Shown: positions 1-7,554 of the stretch, piece by piece
How positions within the stretch are numbered: position 1 is the stretch's first letter
Layout: the number at the start of each line of letters is the position of its first letter
Assembly (NCBI RefSeq): GCF_001189295.1
Contig: NZ_CP012159.1
Span: 6,960,525 to 7,024,524, forward strand
From: Chondromyces crocatus
GTDB taxonomy: Bacteria > Myxococcota_A > Polyangia > Polyangiales > Polyangiaceae
Length of the DNA: 64,000 nt
Reading direction: 5' to 3'
Notes under the pieces: generated by a model
Told to the model about the DNA's origin: nothing
Databases searched by the model: none
Seen by the model: the letters and a program-made list of their open reading frames with translations, nothing else
Made by a program: the position numbers and the translations under genes

Positions 1-446
1 AGGCGAACAAGCAGCGGGCGGTGTCACGGGCGCAGCTCACGCGGTCGGGGCACGTGTACGTGATCTCGAACGTGGGGTCGTTCGGGGAGCACGTGTACAA
101 GATCGGGATGACGCGGCGGCTGGACCCGATGGACCGGGTGAAGGAGCTGGGGGACGCGTCGGTGCCGTTCCAGTTCGACGTGCACGCGGTGATCTACGCA
201 GAGGACGCGCCCGGGCTGGAGACGGCGCTGCACCGGGCGTTCCACCACCGGCGGGTGAACCGGGTGAACGAGAAGAAGGAGTTCTTCCGGGTGCCGCTGG
301 AGGAGATCGTCACGGCGGTGAATCAGACGCGCGGCGCAGAGGTGGAGTTCGTGCAGTTCGCCGAGGCGGTGGAGTACCGGAAGACGCTCGCGATGGGCGA
401 GGCGCGCGAGGAGCCGCGGGTCCGGGAGGCGGTGGTGGCAGCGTGA
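1..446 (+). CDS. DUF4041/T5orf172 GIY-YIG-type protein, 3' fragment
   Basis: The reading frame is open to the left edge, so only the C-terminal part is present. The visible part reads SGHVYVISNVGSFGEHVYKIGMTRR, then a D-RVKELGDASVPF stretch and an H-RAFHHRRVNRVN-KKEFF segment. This pattern is typical of the C-terminal T5orf172 (GIY-YIG-like) domain of DUF4041 proteins. The VYVISN and YKIGMTRR segments correspond to the GIY-YIG strands. A GTG at 21 could be read as a start, but the upstream codons (ANKQRA) continue the family sequence, so truncation by the window edge is more likely. Function is unproven; family members are linked to phage or mobile DNA nucleases. The last 40 residues are unconserved-looking, Glu/Arg-rich sequence. 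Confidence 0.75.
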   Translation, partial: ANKQRAVSRAQLTRSGHVYVISNVGSFGEHVYKIGMTRRLDPMDRVKELGDASVPFQFDVHAVIYAEDAPGLETALHRAFHHRRVNRVNEKKEFFRVPLEEIVTAVNQTRGAEVEFVQFAEAVEYRKTLAMGEAREEPRVREAVVAA

Positions 447-461
447 TGCCGGGGGCCCGCG

Positions 462-2297
462 TCACTCGCGTGGCGCGTTCTCGAGGTCGAGGTCGCGGGC
501 TTCGCCAGACTCGATGGGCACGTCGGGACAGTCTTCGTCGATGCGGCCGTCGCAGTCGTTGTCGAGGCCGTCGCACAGCTCGTGGGACGGGAGTGTCGTG
601 AACATGCAGGTCAGGGTGCCTCGCTGGCAGGCCAGCGCGCCGACGGCGCATTCTCCGCGCGCGCCCGTGAGGCAAGCCTTGCCGTGCGCCGGATCGGACT
701 CGTCCACCTGGCCGTCGCAGTCGTCGTCGCGGCCGTTGCAGATCTCGACGGCGGCCGGGGAGACGTGGGCGTCGGTGTCGTCGCAGTCGTCGGCCGTGCT
801 CGTGGTGCCGGGCGGCGCCGTGCAGGCATCCACGGGGTGCGCCGGGTCGCCGTGGCCGTCGCCGTCGGTGTCGCGGTAGAACCTGCGCAGGGCGAGGGTC
901 TGCGTCGGCTTCGGCTGCTGGGCGAGCGCGGTGCTGCCGAGGCCGAGCTGCCCGAGGTTGTTCTGGCCCCAGGCCCAGACGGGGCAGTCCGCGGTGAGCG
1001 CGAGGGCGTGGTTGCTGCCGGCGGCGATGGCGAGGACGCGGAGGGACAGGGTGATCGGCGTCGGGGTGGTGCGGTTCGTGAGCGTCGTGTCGCCGAGCTG
1101 GCCGAAGGTGTTTTGTCCGAAGGACAGGACCTGGCCGGTCGCACCGCGGAGGACCAGCGAGAAGGTGTTGCCCGCGGCGAGCTGCGAGACGCCGCTCGGT
1201 CCGAGCAGCGTTTGCGGTGTGGGGATCGGGCTGTTCGTGGTGCCGAGGCCGAGTTCGCCGTGGGAGTTCGATCCCCAGCCGTGGACGGTGCCGTCCGAGA
1301 GCAGCGAGAGGGAGTGGCTCCCACCGCCGGCGACGGCGATCACCGGCTGGGGGAGGTTCACCGGCTGGGGCTGCGGCGCGATCTGGGTGGGGCTGAAGGT
1401 GCCGCTGCCGATCTGGCCGGCGTTGTTGCGGCCCCAGGTCCAGAGCGTCCCTTCGGCGTCCACCGCGAGCGCGTGGTTCCAGCCGGCGGCGATGCGCGCG
1501 AACGTGCCAGGGAGCAGGAGAGGCTCGGGAACGGCGTTGTTCCCACCGACCGCCCCTGTGCCTCGCTGGCCGTACACGTTGCTCCCCCAGGTCCACACGC
1601 GTCCGGTCGCGTCCAGCGCCATCGAGAACTGGTGGCCGGCGGCGATCGCGATGAAGGTGGGATCGCCGCTCTGGGGCTGGATCCGGCCCGGTGTCCTCGA
1701 CGGGGTGCTGCCAGCGGTGCCGGCCCCGAGCTGACCGAAGGTGTTCAGGCCCCACGACCAGAGATGGCCTGCGGTGTCGAGGGCGAGCGAGTGAAACCCT
1801 CCGGCGGCGATGGCGGCGATGGGCGGGAGGTTCACGGTCCGCACGGGCGTGGCGCGGGGGGTGAGCACGGTGCCGTCGCCGAGCTGGCCGTCGCCATTGT
1901 GGCCCCATGCCCAGACCGTCCCGTCGTCGCGCAGGTAGAGGCTGTGGAACGCGCCAGCCGCCACGGCCTCACGGGGGGCGCTCGCCGGGTGCAGCGCGGA
2001 AGGCGCGCCCTGTGCCACGACGAGGCCGGCCCGGGCTGCGCGCTCCCCGCAACCGGTGGCGTCGTCGTCGGGCGCAGGTGTTCCCTGCACGGCAGGGAGT
2101 TCGTGCGTCGCCTGAAGTTCCGACACCTCCACGATCACCGGGTCGTCCGGTGCGGCGTCGTCGGATGCGACGTCGTCCGGTGCGGCGTCGTCCGGTGCCG
2201 TGTCGTCGTGGCCGGCGCACCCGGTGAACGCCGGAAGCAGGACTGCGAGGACTAATGGGAGGCCTGCGAGGGCCTCCTGAACGGTGTAGCTCTTCAT
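462..2297 (-). CDS. RCC1-repeat lipoprotein with MopE-like metal-binding tail
   Basis: The 611-residue protein opens with a lipoprotein signal ending in the lipobox FTGC (Cys27). An acidic linker made of repeated APDD units follows. Residues of about 105-465 are RCC1 repeats, seen as recurrent WGxNxxGQLGxGT and IAAGxxHxLAL motifs, which should form a seven-bladed propeller. From about 470 the protein changes to Cys/Asp-rich MopE-type sequence (DTDGDGHGDP, EICNGRDDDCDGQVDE, LCDGLDNDCDGRIDE), a putative metal-binding module common in myxobacterial surface proteins. A GGAGAGA Shine-Dalgarno sequence lies just upstream of the ATG. It is probably an outer-membrane surface lipoprotein; no enzymatic motif is visible. 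It converges on the DUF4041 gene 15 bp away. Confidence 0.85.
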   Translation of the reverse strand: MKSYTVQEALAGLPLVLAVLLPAFTGCAGHDDTAPDDAAPDDVASDDAAPDDPVIVEVSELQATHELPAVQGTPAPDDDATGCGERAARAGLVVAQGAPSALHPASAPREAVAAGAFHSLYLRDDGTVWAWGHNGDGQLGDGTVLTPRATPVRTVNLPPIAAIAAGGFHSLALDTAGHLWSWGLNTFGQLGAGTAGSTPSRTPGRIQPQSGDPTFIAIAAGHQFSMALDATGRVWTWGSNVYGQRGTGAVGGNNAVPEPLLLPGTFARIAAGWNHALAVDAEGTLWTWGRNNAGQIGSGTFSPTQIAPQPQPVNLPQPVIAVAGGGSHSLSLLSDGTVHGWGSNSHGELGLGTTNSPIPTPQTLLGPSGVSQLAAGNTFSLVLRGATGQVLSFGQNTFGQLGDTTLTNRTTPTPITLSLRVLAIAAGSNHALALTADCPVWAWGQNNLGQLGLGSTALAQQPKPTQTLALRRFYRDTDGDGHGDPAHPVDACTAPPGTTSTADDCDDTDAHVSPAAVEICNGRDDDCDGQVDESDPAHGKACLTGARGECAVGALACQRGTLTCMFTTLPSHELCDGLDNDCDGRIDEDCPDVPIESGEARDLDLENAPRE

Positions 2298-2685
2298 GGG
2301 ATCTTCTCTCCGAGCGATGACACTCCGAACGTGATCCTAGGATCGCCGGGGCGCACCGGCAGGCGCTTTCACGCCGCTCACCGCGCGAGACGACGCCGCG
2401 CACGCGTGCGCAGAGGTGGGCGCTCCTGCGGGCGAGAGCGCGCGCGTCTGGGGACGGATCCAGCGCTCCAGGGTCCGCTCGACGCCTGTCGGGTGAGGGC
2501 CGTCCGAGCTGGCAGCAGGACGCAGAGCGGCTCGACGTGAACGGGAGGGGGGTCCGGAGACGAGACGAACGGGAGGGCGGGGGTCCGGGCGCGACGTGGG
2601 CGCTCGGGGTGGCGTCCAGTACGGGGCGCGCCGCACGCTGGAGGTGACGCCGCTCGGAGGGCGTTGTACCGAGGGCGTGTCGACC
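2298..2685. other. Divergent intergenic region
   Basis: This is a 388-bp GC-rich spacer between two divergently transcribed genes, so it must hold both promoters. Open frames across it have the skewed composition of shadows (long Arg/Pro or Gly/Arg runs). No convincing sigma-70 hexamer pair, repeat or RNA structure was recognised. Confidence 0.5.
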
Positions 2686-3915
2686 ATGCGCAGCCTGGGC
2701 AGCCTGGGGTTGATTCTGGTGCTGGTGGGCGGGGGCGCCCTGGGGAGCGCTTGCGCAGGGGCGCACGAAGGGGTGGATGGCGCCGGGGCGGCGCCGTGGG
2801 GTCGTGGAGCGCACGAGGGCCACGGCGCGCTCGTGGAGGGGGAGCGGGTGACGGCGGGGCAGCGGAGGTCGGGCGCGGCTTCGTCCGAGGTCTCCGGCGC
2901 GGTGGGGACGCGGATGCCCACGCCGGCGCGGGCGCGGGGCGCGGTGGCGGTGGCCGTGAACCAGGGGTGCGAGGGGTGTCACGAGGGGGAGGCGCGGGCG
3001 TGGCGGGCGTCGCTGCACCACCGAGCGAACACGGAGCCGGCATACCAGCGGGCGTTCGCGCTCGAACCGCTGCCGTTCTGCAGGGGATGCCACGCGCCCG
3101 AGGGGGTGCCGACGGAGGAGGCGCCCGAGGCGGTCGGGAAGCTGGGGGTGGGGTGCGTGACGTGCCACGTGACGGGGGACGCGCCGGGGATGCTGGCGCG
3201 AGGGGCGCGGCTGGCAGAGCTTCCGGTGCTGGCAGCGCCGTGGAGGGGGGCGTCCGCGCCACCAGCAGCGCCGCACGGGGTGGTGCGGGACGCGCGGTTC
3301 GGCGGGGCGGAGGCGTGCGCGGGATGCCACGAGTTCGCGTTTCCGACGGCACCGGGGCGGAGGCTTTCGGAGCTGATGCAGTCGACGATCTCGGAGCACC
3401 GGGCGTCGGCCTCCGCAGGGCAGTCGTGCGCGGGGTGCCACATGCCCGAGGGGCCGGACGGGCGACGGCGTCACGCGTTCGTGGGGTCGCGGGACGAGGG
3501 GTTCGTGCGGAGCGCGGTGCAGGTGTCGGCGCGGCGGGTGTCGGCGACGGGGGTGGAGGTGACGCTTTCGCCCGCGAACTCGGGGCACGCGTTCCCGACG
3601 GGGGATCTGTTCCGGCGGCTGTCGGTGTCGGCAGAGGCGCTGGGGCCGGACGAGATGGTGCTGGGGGGCGCCGAGCGGTTCCTGGCGCGGCATTTCGAGC
3701 TGAGGGCGGGGCAGAGTGGGCGGCGGCTGGTGAGCGACGATCGGGTGCACGGGACGCCGGTGGTGGTGGCGCTGGACGTGGGGGACGCCGGGGTGGGCCG
3801 GGAGATCGGGTGGCAGGTGACGTACCAGCGGGTGGCGCATCCGAACGGGGTGGAGGCGCGGGCGGCGTCCGTGGAGGGGGAGGTGCGGGTGGCGTCGGGG
3901 AGGCTCGCGCCGTGA
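2686..3915 (+). CDS. Multihaem c-type cytochrome (five CXXCH motifs), secreted
   Basis: The start is set at the ATG opening a signal-like segment (MRSLGSLGLILVLVGG, then GSAC), giving 409 residues. GTG 2677 in the same frame is an alternative. Five CXXCH haem sites are visible in order: CEGCH, CRGCH, CVTCH, CAGCH and CAGCH, all between about residues 95 and 255. Downstream is SGHAFPTGDLFRRL, a segment typical of cytochrome c554/multihaem cytochromes found in delta-proteobacteria. The protein should act outside the inner membrane as an electron carrier; the redox partner is not indicated. A lipoprotein gene follows on the same strand. The c-type assignment rests on the motifs; haem axial ligands beyond CXXCH were not mapped. 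Confidence 0.85.
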   Translation: MRSLGSLGLILVLVGGGALGSACAGAHEGVDGAGAAPWGRGAHEGHGALVEGERVTAGQRRSGAASSEVSGAVGTRMPTPARARGAVAVAVNQGCEGCHEGEARAWRASLHHRANTEPAYQRAFALEPLPFCRGCHAPEGVPTEEAPEAVGKLGVGCVTCHVTGDAPGMLARGARLAELPVLAAPWRGASAPPAAPHGVVRDARFGGAEACAGCHEFAFPTAPGRRLSELMQSTISEHRASASAGQSCAGCHMPEGPDGRRRHAFVGSRDEGFVRSAVQVSARRVSATGVEVTLSPANSGHAFPTGDLFRRLSVSAEALGPDEMVLGGAERFLARHFELRAGQSGRRLVSDDRVHGTPVVVALDVGDAGVGREIGWQVTYQRVAHPNGVEARAASVEGEVRVASGRLAP

Positions 3916-3933
3916 GGGCGGGCGCGAGGCAGG

Positions 3934-3993
3934 GGCCGTGGTGCGGCGCGAGGTGAGGCCGTGGTGCGGCGCGAGGTGAAGGCCGTGGTGCGG
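3934..3993. repeat. 23-bp tandem repeat, two full copies plus a partial third
   Basis: Positions 3934-3956 and 3957-3979 are identical 23-bp units beginning GGCCGTGGTGCGG and ending GAGGTGA. After one extra A, a third partial copy (13 bp) starts at 3981. The repeat lies between the cytochrome stop and the next gene, 31 bp before its start codon, and looks like recent slippage duplication. Confidence 0.9.
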
Positions 3994-4023
3994 GCGCGGA
4001 GTGCGCTCGTGGAGGTGGGAGCG

Positions 4024-5688
4024 ATGAGCACGAACGGACGAGGGTCGGGTATGCGCTGGATGCTGGTCACGCTGGCTGGGTGCGGGGCAGCGCTGGCTGG
4101 GTGCGGGGCAGCGCAGGAGGTCGACGTGGTGGCGCCCGGGGAGGTCCCTCCGGCAGGCGGGGGTGGCGCGGGTGCGCCCGCGGCGACCGTGGCGAGCGAA
4201 GGCGCGGGTGCCGGAGATGCGGGCGCCAGCGCGACGGGCGCGGTGAGCGCCGCGAAGGCGGAGGTGTCGCCGTTCGTGGTGGTGGCGCAGCTCCCGGCGG
4301 AGGCGCAGCTCCGGCTGCATCCGGTGGAGGGGGCGCTGCTTCTGTCGTCGGAGATGGGGCTCTCGTTCGAGGGGGAAGAGGGGACGTCGCCCGCGGTGGG
4401 GGTGCTGGTGGACGGGACGATCGATTTCCCGAAGCGGCTGCGGTTGCCAGGGTTCTGGCACCGGGTGGTGCGCGCGATGGGGCGGTGGCCGGGGCCGCTG
4501 GAGCTGGTCGCGACGTCGGATACGGGGCGGGTGGGGATCGCGGAGCAGTGGGCACTCAAGCCACAAGGGTGGGTGCAGCGGCGCTCGGATGTGGGGAGCT
4601 ACTTCACGGGGGTGGCGCGGCTGGGGGGGTCGGTGGTGGCGCTGAAGACGCCAGCGATGATCGGGCGGTCGGAGCTCGTGACGCTCCAGGGGCCCAAGGT
4701 GACGCGGGCGCTGACGCTGGCGCCCGTGGGGCCTTGTCGAGGGTGGGAGCCGGGTGGGCAGGAGCGCTTCGAGGCGGTGAAGCCAGCGGCGTTCGGCGCG
4801 ACGCGGGACGGGACGGCGCTGAGCTACGGGAAGGGATGCGACGATCAGGTGGCGCTCGAGGTGTGGGCACCCGGGGAGACGCGGGGGTCGATCGTGGCGA
4901 TGCCGCCGATGATGTGGCGAAATCAGTGGGCGCAGCTGCTGACCGGCGGCGGAGAGCAAGAGGCCTGGATCGTCGATGGGGATGTGGCGCATTTCCGCGA
5001 TGGGCGCGCGACGCTGCTGGAGGCCGCCGTGCCCGGGGACCCGGTGAACACGGCCTCGGTGGGGCCGGACGGGGCGCTGTGGGTGATCACGGACGGGGGG
5101 GCGCTGGTGAAGCGCCAGAGGGATGCGTGGGAGAGGGCGGTGTTGCCCGAGGGGGCGAAGGCGCAGGACGTGGCGGTGGAAGAGAACGGGACGGTGTGGG
5201 TGGTGGCTGGAGGGGCGCTGCTGCGGCAGGGTGGCGGCGAGGGGGCGGCGGCGGGGGCGCTCGCGCTGGGTGGGAGGCCGGGGGCGTCGGGAAGCGGGGC
5301 GCAGCGCGAGGGGGCGGTGGGGTCAGGGGCGTCGGCGCCGAAGCCGAGGGCGCCACGGGCGTTCCCGCAGGCGGGTGGGCCGCGCTGTACGCAGAACCTG
5401 GTGGTGCTCTACACGTTCAGCAAGGTGACGCCGGACGACTACGATTTCCCGCTGACGCGGAAGGCGCTGAAGGGGCGCACGGAGTTCTCGGGGGCGCGGT
5501 TCGTGGTGACGCGCGATCTGGGGCAGCGGTTCCTGTCGGCGTTCGTGCCGAGCTGGGACATGGCGAAGAAGCTGCAGGCGCGGATCCAGCGGGAGGTGCA
5601 GGGGTCGACGCCGCAGGTGGTCTGCGCGTCGCCGGAGGTGGTGCGCGAGCTGAAGCTGGATCTGCGGACGGGGGAAATCTCGCGCTGA
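4024..5688 (+). CDS. Hypothetical lipoprotein
   Basis: The ATG at 4024 is chosen because GGAGGTGG lies 6 nt upstream (4011-4018). The N-terminus carries two consecutive lipoboxes (LAGCGAALAGC) encoded by a 21-bp tandem duplication. An Ala/Gly-rich linker follows. The middle (about residues 80-390) has spaced beta-strand-like segments such as GALWVITDGGALVKR and GTVWVVAGGALLR, which resemble propeller-type repeats. After a low-complexity Gly/Ala segment the C-terminal ~110 residues (RCTQNLVVLYTFSKVTPDDYDFPLTRKALKG) form a separate globular-looking domain that I cannot name. It may be co-transcribed with the upstream cytochrome. The product is probably periplasmic or surface-exposed. Confidence 0.75.
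   Translation: MSTNGRGSGMRWMLVTLAGCGAALAGCGAAQEVDVVAPGEVPPAGGGGAGAPAATVASEGAGAGDAGASATGAVSAAKAEVSPFVVVAQLPAEAQLRLHPVEGALLLSSEMGLSFEGEEGTSPAVGVLVDGTIDFPKRLRLPGFWHRVVRAMGRWPGPLELVATSDTGRVGIAEQWALKPQGWVQRRSDVGSYFTGVARLGGSVVALKTPAMIGRSELVTLQGPKVTRALTLAPVGPCRGWEPGGQERFEAVKPAAFGATRDGTALSYGKGCDDQVALEVWAPGETRGSIVAMPPMMWRNQWAQLLTGGGEQEAWIVDGDVAHFRDGRATLLEAAVPGDPVNTASVGPDGALWVITDGGALVKRQRDAWERAVLPEGAKAQDVAVEENGTVWVVAGGALLRQGGGEGAAAGALALGGRPGASGSGAQREGAVGSGASAPKPRAPRAFPQAGGPRCTQNLVVLYTFSKVTPDDYDFPLTRKALKGRTEFSGARFVVTRDLGQRFLSAFVPSWDMAKKLQARIQREVQGSTPQVVCASPEVVRELKLDLRTGEISR
4070..4111 (+). repeat. 21-bp perfect tandem duplication encoding a second lipobox
   Basis: Two identical 21-bp units (4070-4090 and 4091-4111) each encode the residues LAGCGAA, so the signal peptide has two potential lipidation cysteines in series. 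Confidence 0.95.
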
Positions 5689-5752
5689 CGTCGGGGACTG
5701 GGCTCCTCGCCGGCGGGCGAAGCGCTCGGGGACCCGCGTCCCCTCCCCGCTC

Positions 5753-5788
5753 GGCCTCGCCCGTCACGCGACGGGAGCGAGGCCTTTC
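5753..5788 (+). terminator. Strong hairpin terminator between convergent genes
   Basis: GGCCTCGC-CCGTC (5753-5765), loop ACGC, then GACGG-GA-GCGAGGCC (5770-5784) form a 13-bp stem with a two-base bulge, followed on the plus strand by TTTCCT. A second short hairpin (GGGGAC/GTCCCC, 5728-5743) lies just upstream. Position after the plus-strand stop and next to the convergent minus-strand stop fits a terminator for the lipoprotein gene. Confidence 0.75.
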
Positions 5789-5789
5789 C

Positions 5790-7250
5790 TCATTCGAAGG
5801 CGCCGAGGGCGATGATGCTGGCGAGGGGCCTGGAGGCGGCGCCGCCGGAGGCCTGGGCGTTGCCGGGAGGGGGCAAGAACAAGGGGCGCGCGAGCGGGGT
5901 CGGGAAGGCGTGCCCGGGGATGGTGGCGGGGGCGTTCACGCCGACGCTGCGAAGGGGGCTCGACGAGGCGAGGCGGAAGTCGCGGGCGCTCGGGTTCACG
6001 AAGCCCGGGTTGTCCTGGGTGACGCCCTGGGTCAGGCCAGCGGGGATCGCCGAGCCCTGGGGGGTGGCGTTCTTCACGCCCTTGACGAGCTGGCTGCCGC
6101 CGGTCCAGGTGCCGTCGTCACGCAGGACCTGCACGCTGCCGCCGCCGACGCGGTGGAAGATGTTGTTGTGCAGCTCGATGCTCTCGATGCCGTCGAAGGC
6201 GTGGATCGCCGCCGACGAGCCCTGCTTGAGCAGGAAGGTGTTGTTCGAGAAGCGGTAGCGGCCCCAGCTCTGGCCCGTGCCGTCGCCACCGACGCGCACC
6301 ACGAACTGGTTGTGCGTCTTGCGGAACACGTTGCCCACGACGTCGCCGTCCTCGCGCGCCAGGTTCTCTCGCTGGCCGTCGGGGCCGATCAGCTCCAGCT
6401 CCTTGTAATGGCCGCCCTCGATCCAGTTGTAATAGATCTCGTTTCGCTCGGCGCGCGATTTCACGGCGTTGCCGCCCGTCGCGTCGTGGATGTAGCAATG
6501 CTGCATCCGGAACACGGAGCCAGGAAAGGCGGTCTCGTCGGTGGCGATGTAGACCGGGTGCCGCGTGGTGCCGGAGCCGGCGTTGTGGACCTCCACGTAC
6601 TCCATGAGCAGCGAGCCCGAGTCGGAGTCGGCGCCGAGGATGCCGTGGCCAGGGCAATGGTGGACGACCGAGTCCCGGATGGTGACGTTGTTGGCGTGGT
6701 GGAAGACGCAGCGTGAGCTGCCGCCGGTGACGTCGAAGCCTTCGAAGACGTAGTGATTGCCAGCCAGCTCGACGGTGGTGGTGCCCCCCGAGAGGATGGG
6801 GCGCTTGCCGCTGACGCGGAGGCCGCGGATGGTGATCTTCTGGCTCGCCGAGCCGTGCTTGGAGAACCGGATGCCGCCGGCATAGCTGGCATTGCCGTCG
6901 ACCTCGACGACGTCGCCCGGCTTGAGGAGATTCGCGACCTGACCGAGGTTCTTGTACGGCCGCGCGGGGCCGACCTTGTACACCGTGCCGAGCGCCTGCT
7001 GGGCCGTGCCGAACTCTTCTTCTTCTGCGTCGGCGACAGCGTCGTCCTCGACCTCGTCACCGACCGCCACTTCACCGACTGCTGCTTCCGCTTCGATTCC
7101 TTCGACGTCCGCCGCGAGATCCTCGTCCTCGTAGGACAGTTCGTCTTCCGACTGCACCACGCAGCCGACGCTGGCGATCCCGATCGCTGCGAAGGCCAGC
7201 GCGAGCATCCCTGTCCGACCGAGTCCGAGGCGATTCTCGTCTACGCGCAT
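5790..7250 (-). CDS. Right-handed beta-helix lipoprotein, paralogue 1
   Basis: The start at 7250 is set by an AGGAG 8 nt upstream and by the signal peptide that follows (LALAFAAIGIASVGC lipobox); the product is 486 residues. After an acidic linker of about 55 residues comes YKVGPARPYKNLGQVANLLKPGD, the usual entry strand of PL6/chondroitinase-B-like and other pectate-lyase-fold beta-helix proteins. Successive rungs follow (VELAGNHYVFEGFDVTGG, VTIRDSVVHHCPGHGI, SGSLLMEYVEVHNAG). A polysaccharide-binding or lyase role is likely from the fold, but no catalytic residue set was recognised. The central ~170 residues are nearly identical to the next gene upstream, showing a tandem duplication. The protein lacks the extra C-terminal domain of its paralogue. 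Confidence 0.85.
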   Translation of the reverse strand: MRVDENRLGLGRTGMLALAFAAIGIASVGCVVQSEDELSYEDEDLAADVEGIEAEAAVGEVAVGDEVEDDAVADAEEEEFGTAQQALGTVYKVGPARPYKNLGQVANLLKPGDVVEVDGNASYAGGIRFSKHGSASQKITIRGLRVSGKRPILSGGTTTVELAGNHYVFEGFDVTGGSSRCVFHHANNVTIRDSVVHHCPGHGILGADSDSGSLLMEYVEVHNAGSGTTRHPVYIATDETAFPGSVFRMQHCYIHDATGGNAVKSRAERNEIYYNWIEGGHYKELELIGPDGQRENLAREDGDVVGNVFRKTHNQFVVRVGGDGTGQSWGRYRFSNNTFLLKQGSSAAIHAFDGIESIELHNNIFHRVGGGSVQVLRDDGTWTGGSQLVKGVKNATPQGSAIPAGLTQGVTQDNPGFVNPSARDFRLASSSPLRSVGVNAPATIPGHAFPTPLARPLFLPPPGNAQASGGAASRPLASIIALGAFE

Positions 7251-7554
7251 CACGATTCTCCTGGCGTCATTGCGCGCCGTACAAAGAAGGGCCACGCAGG
7301 CCTCGAGAGGCCCACGCTCCATGTTTCCTTCGAAGCCGCGCAAGGCGTTGTAACGAAGTCGGCTGAGGTCGGCCCCGGAGCTGGGATCGCCCGCCGGAGA
7401 GCGCGGCAAAAAGTCAGATTATGCCGCGGCGCTCTTGGGTCCTATTCATGCGCGCTTCGCGTACGGCCGTCAAGGAAGTTTCGTCAGGAACAGCCGTACA
7501 CGATCTTATGGTCGCAGCTTCAATGAAGCGATCGTGGCGCTCGCGTGCTCGCAA
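7251..7554. other. Spacer between the tandem beta-helix genes
   Basis: This 304-bp spacer separates the stop of paralogue 2 and the start of paralogue 1, both on the minus strand. It contains a TTGACG hexamer (minus strand, 7469-7474) and less GC-rich DNA around 7400-7500, so a promoter for paralogue 1 may lie here. I found no well-spaced -10 element and no gene. Confidence 0.4.

Noticed and set aside
1969-4992. 1007-residue minus-strand frame
   Set aside because: Shadow across the RCC1 gene start, the cytochrome and a lipoprotein; Arg/Pro/His-rich with no domain.
4080-6716. 878-residue plus-strand frame
   Set aside because: Out-of-frame with the lipoprotein and antisense to a beta-helix gene; extreme Gly/Arg/Ala content.
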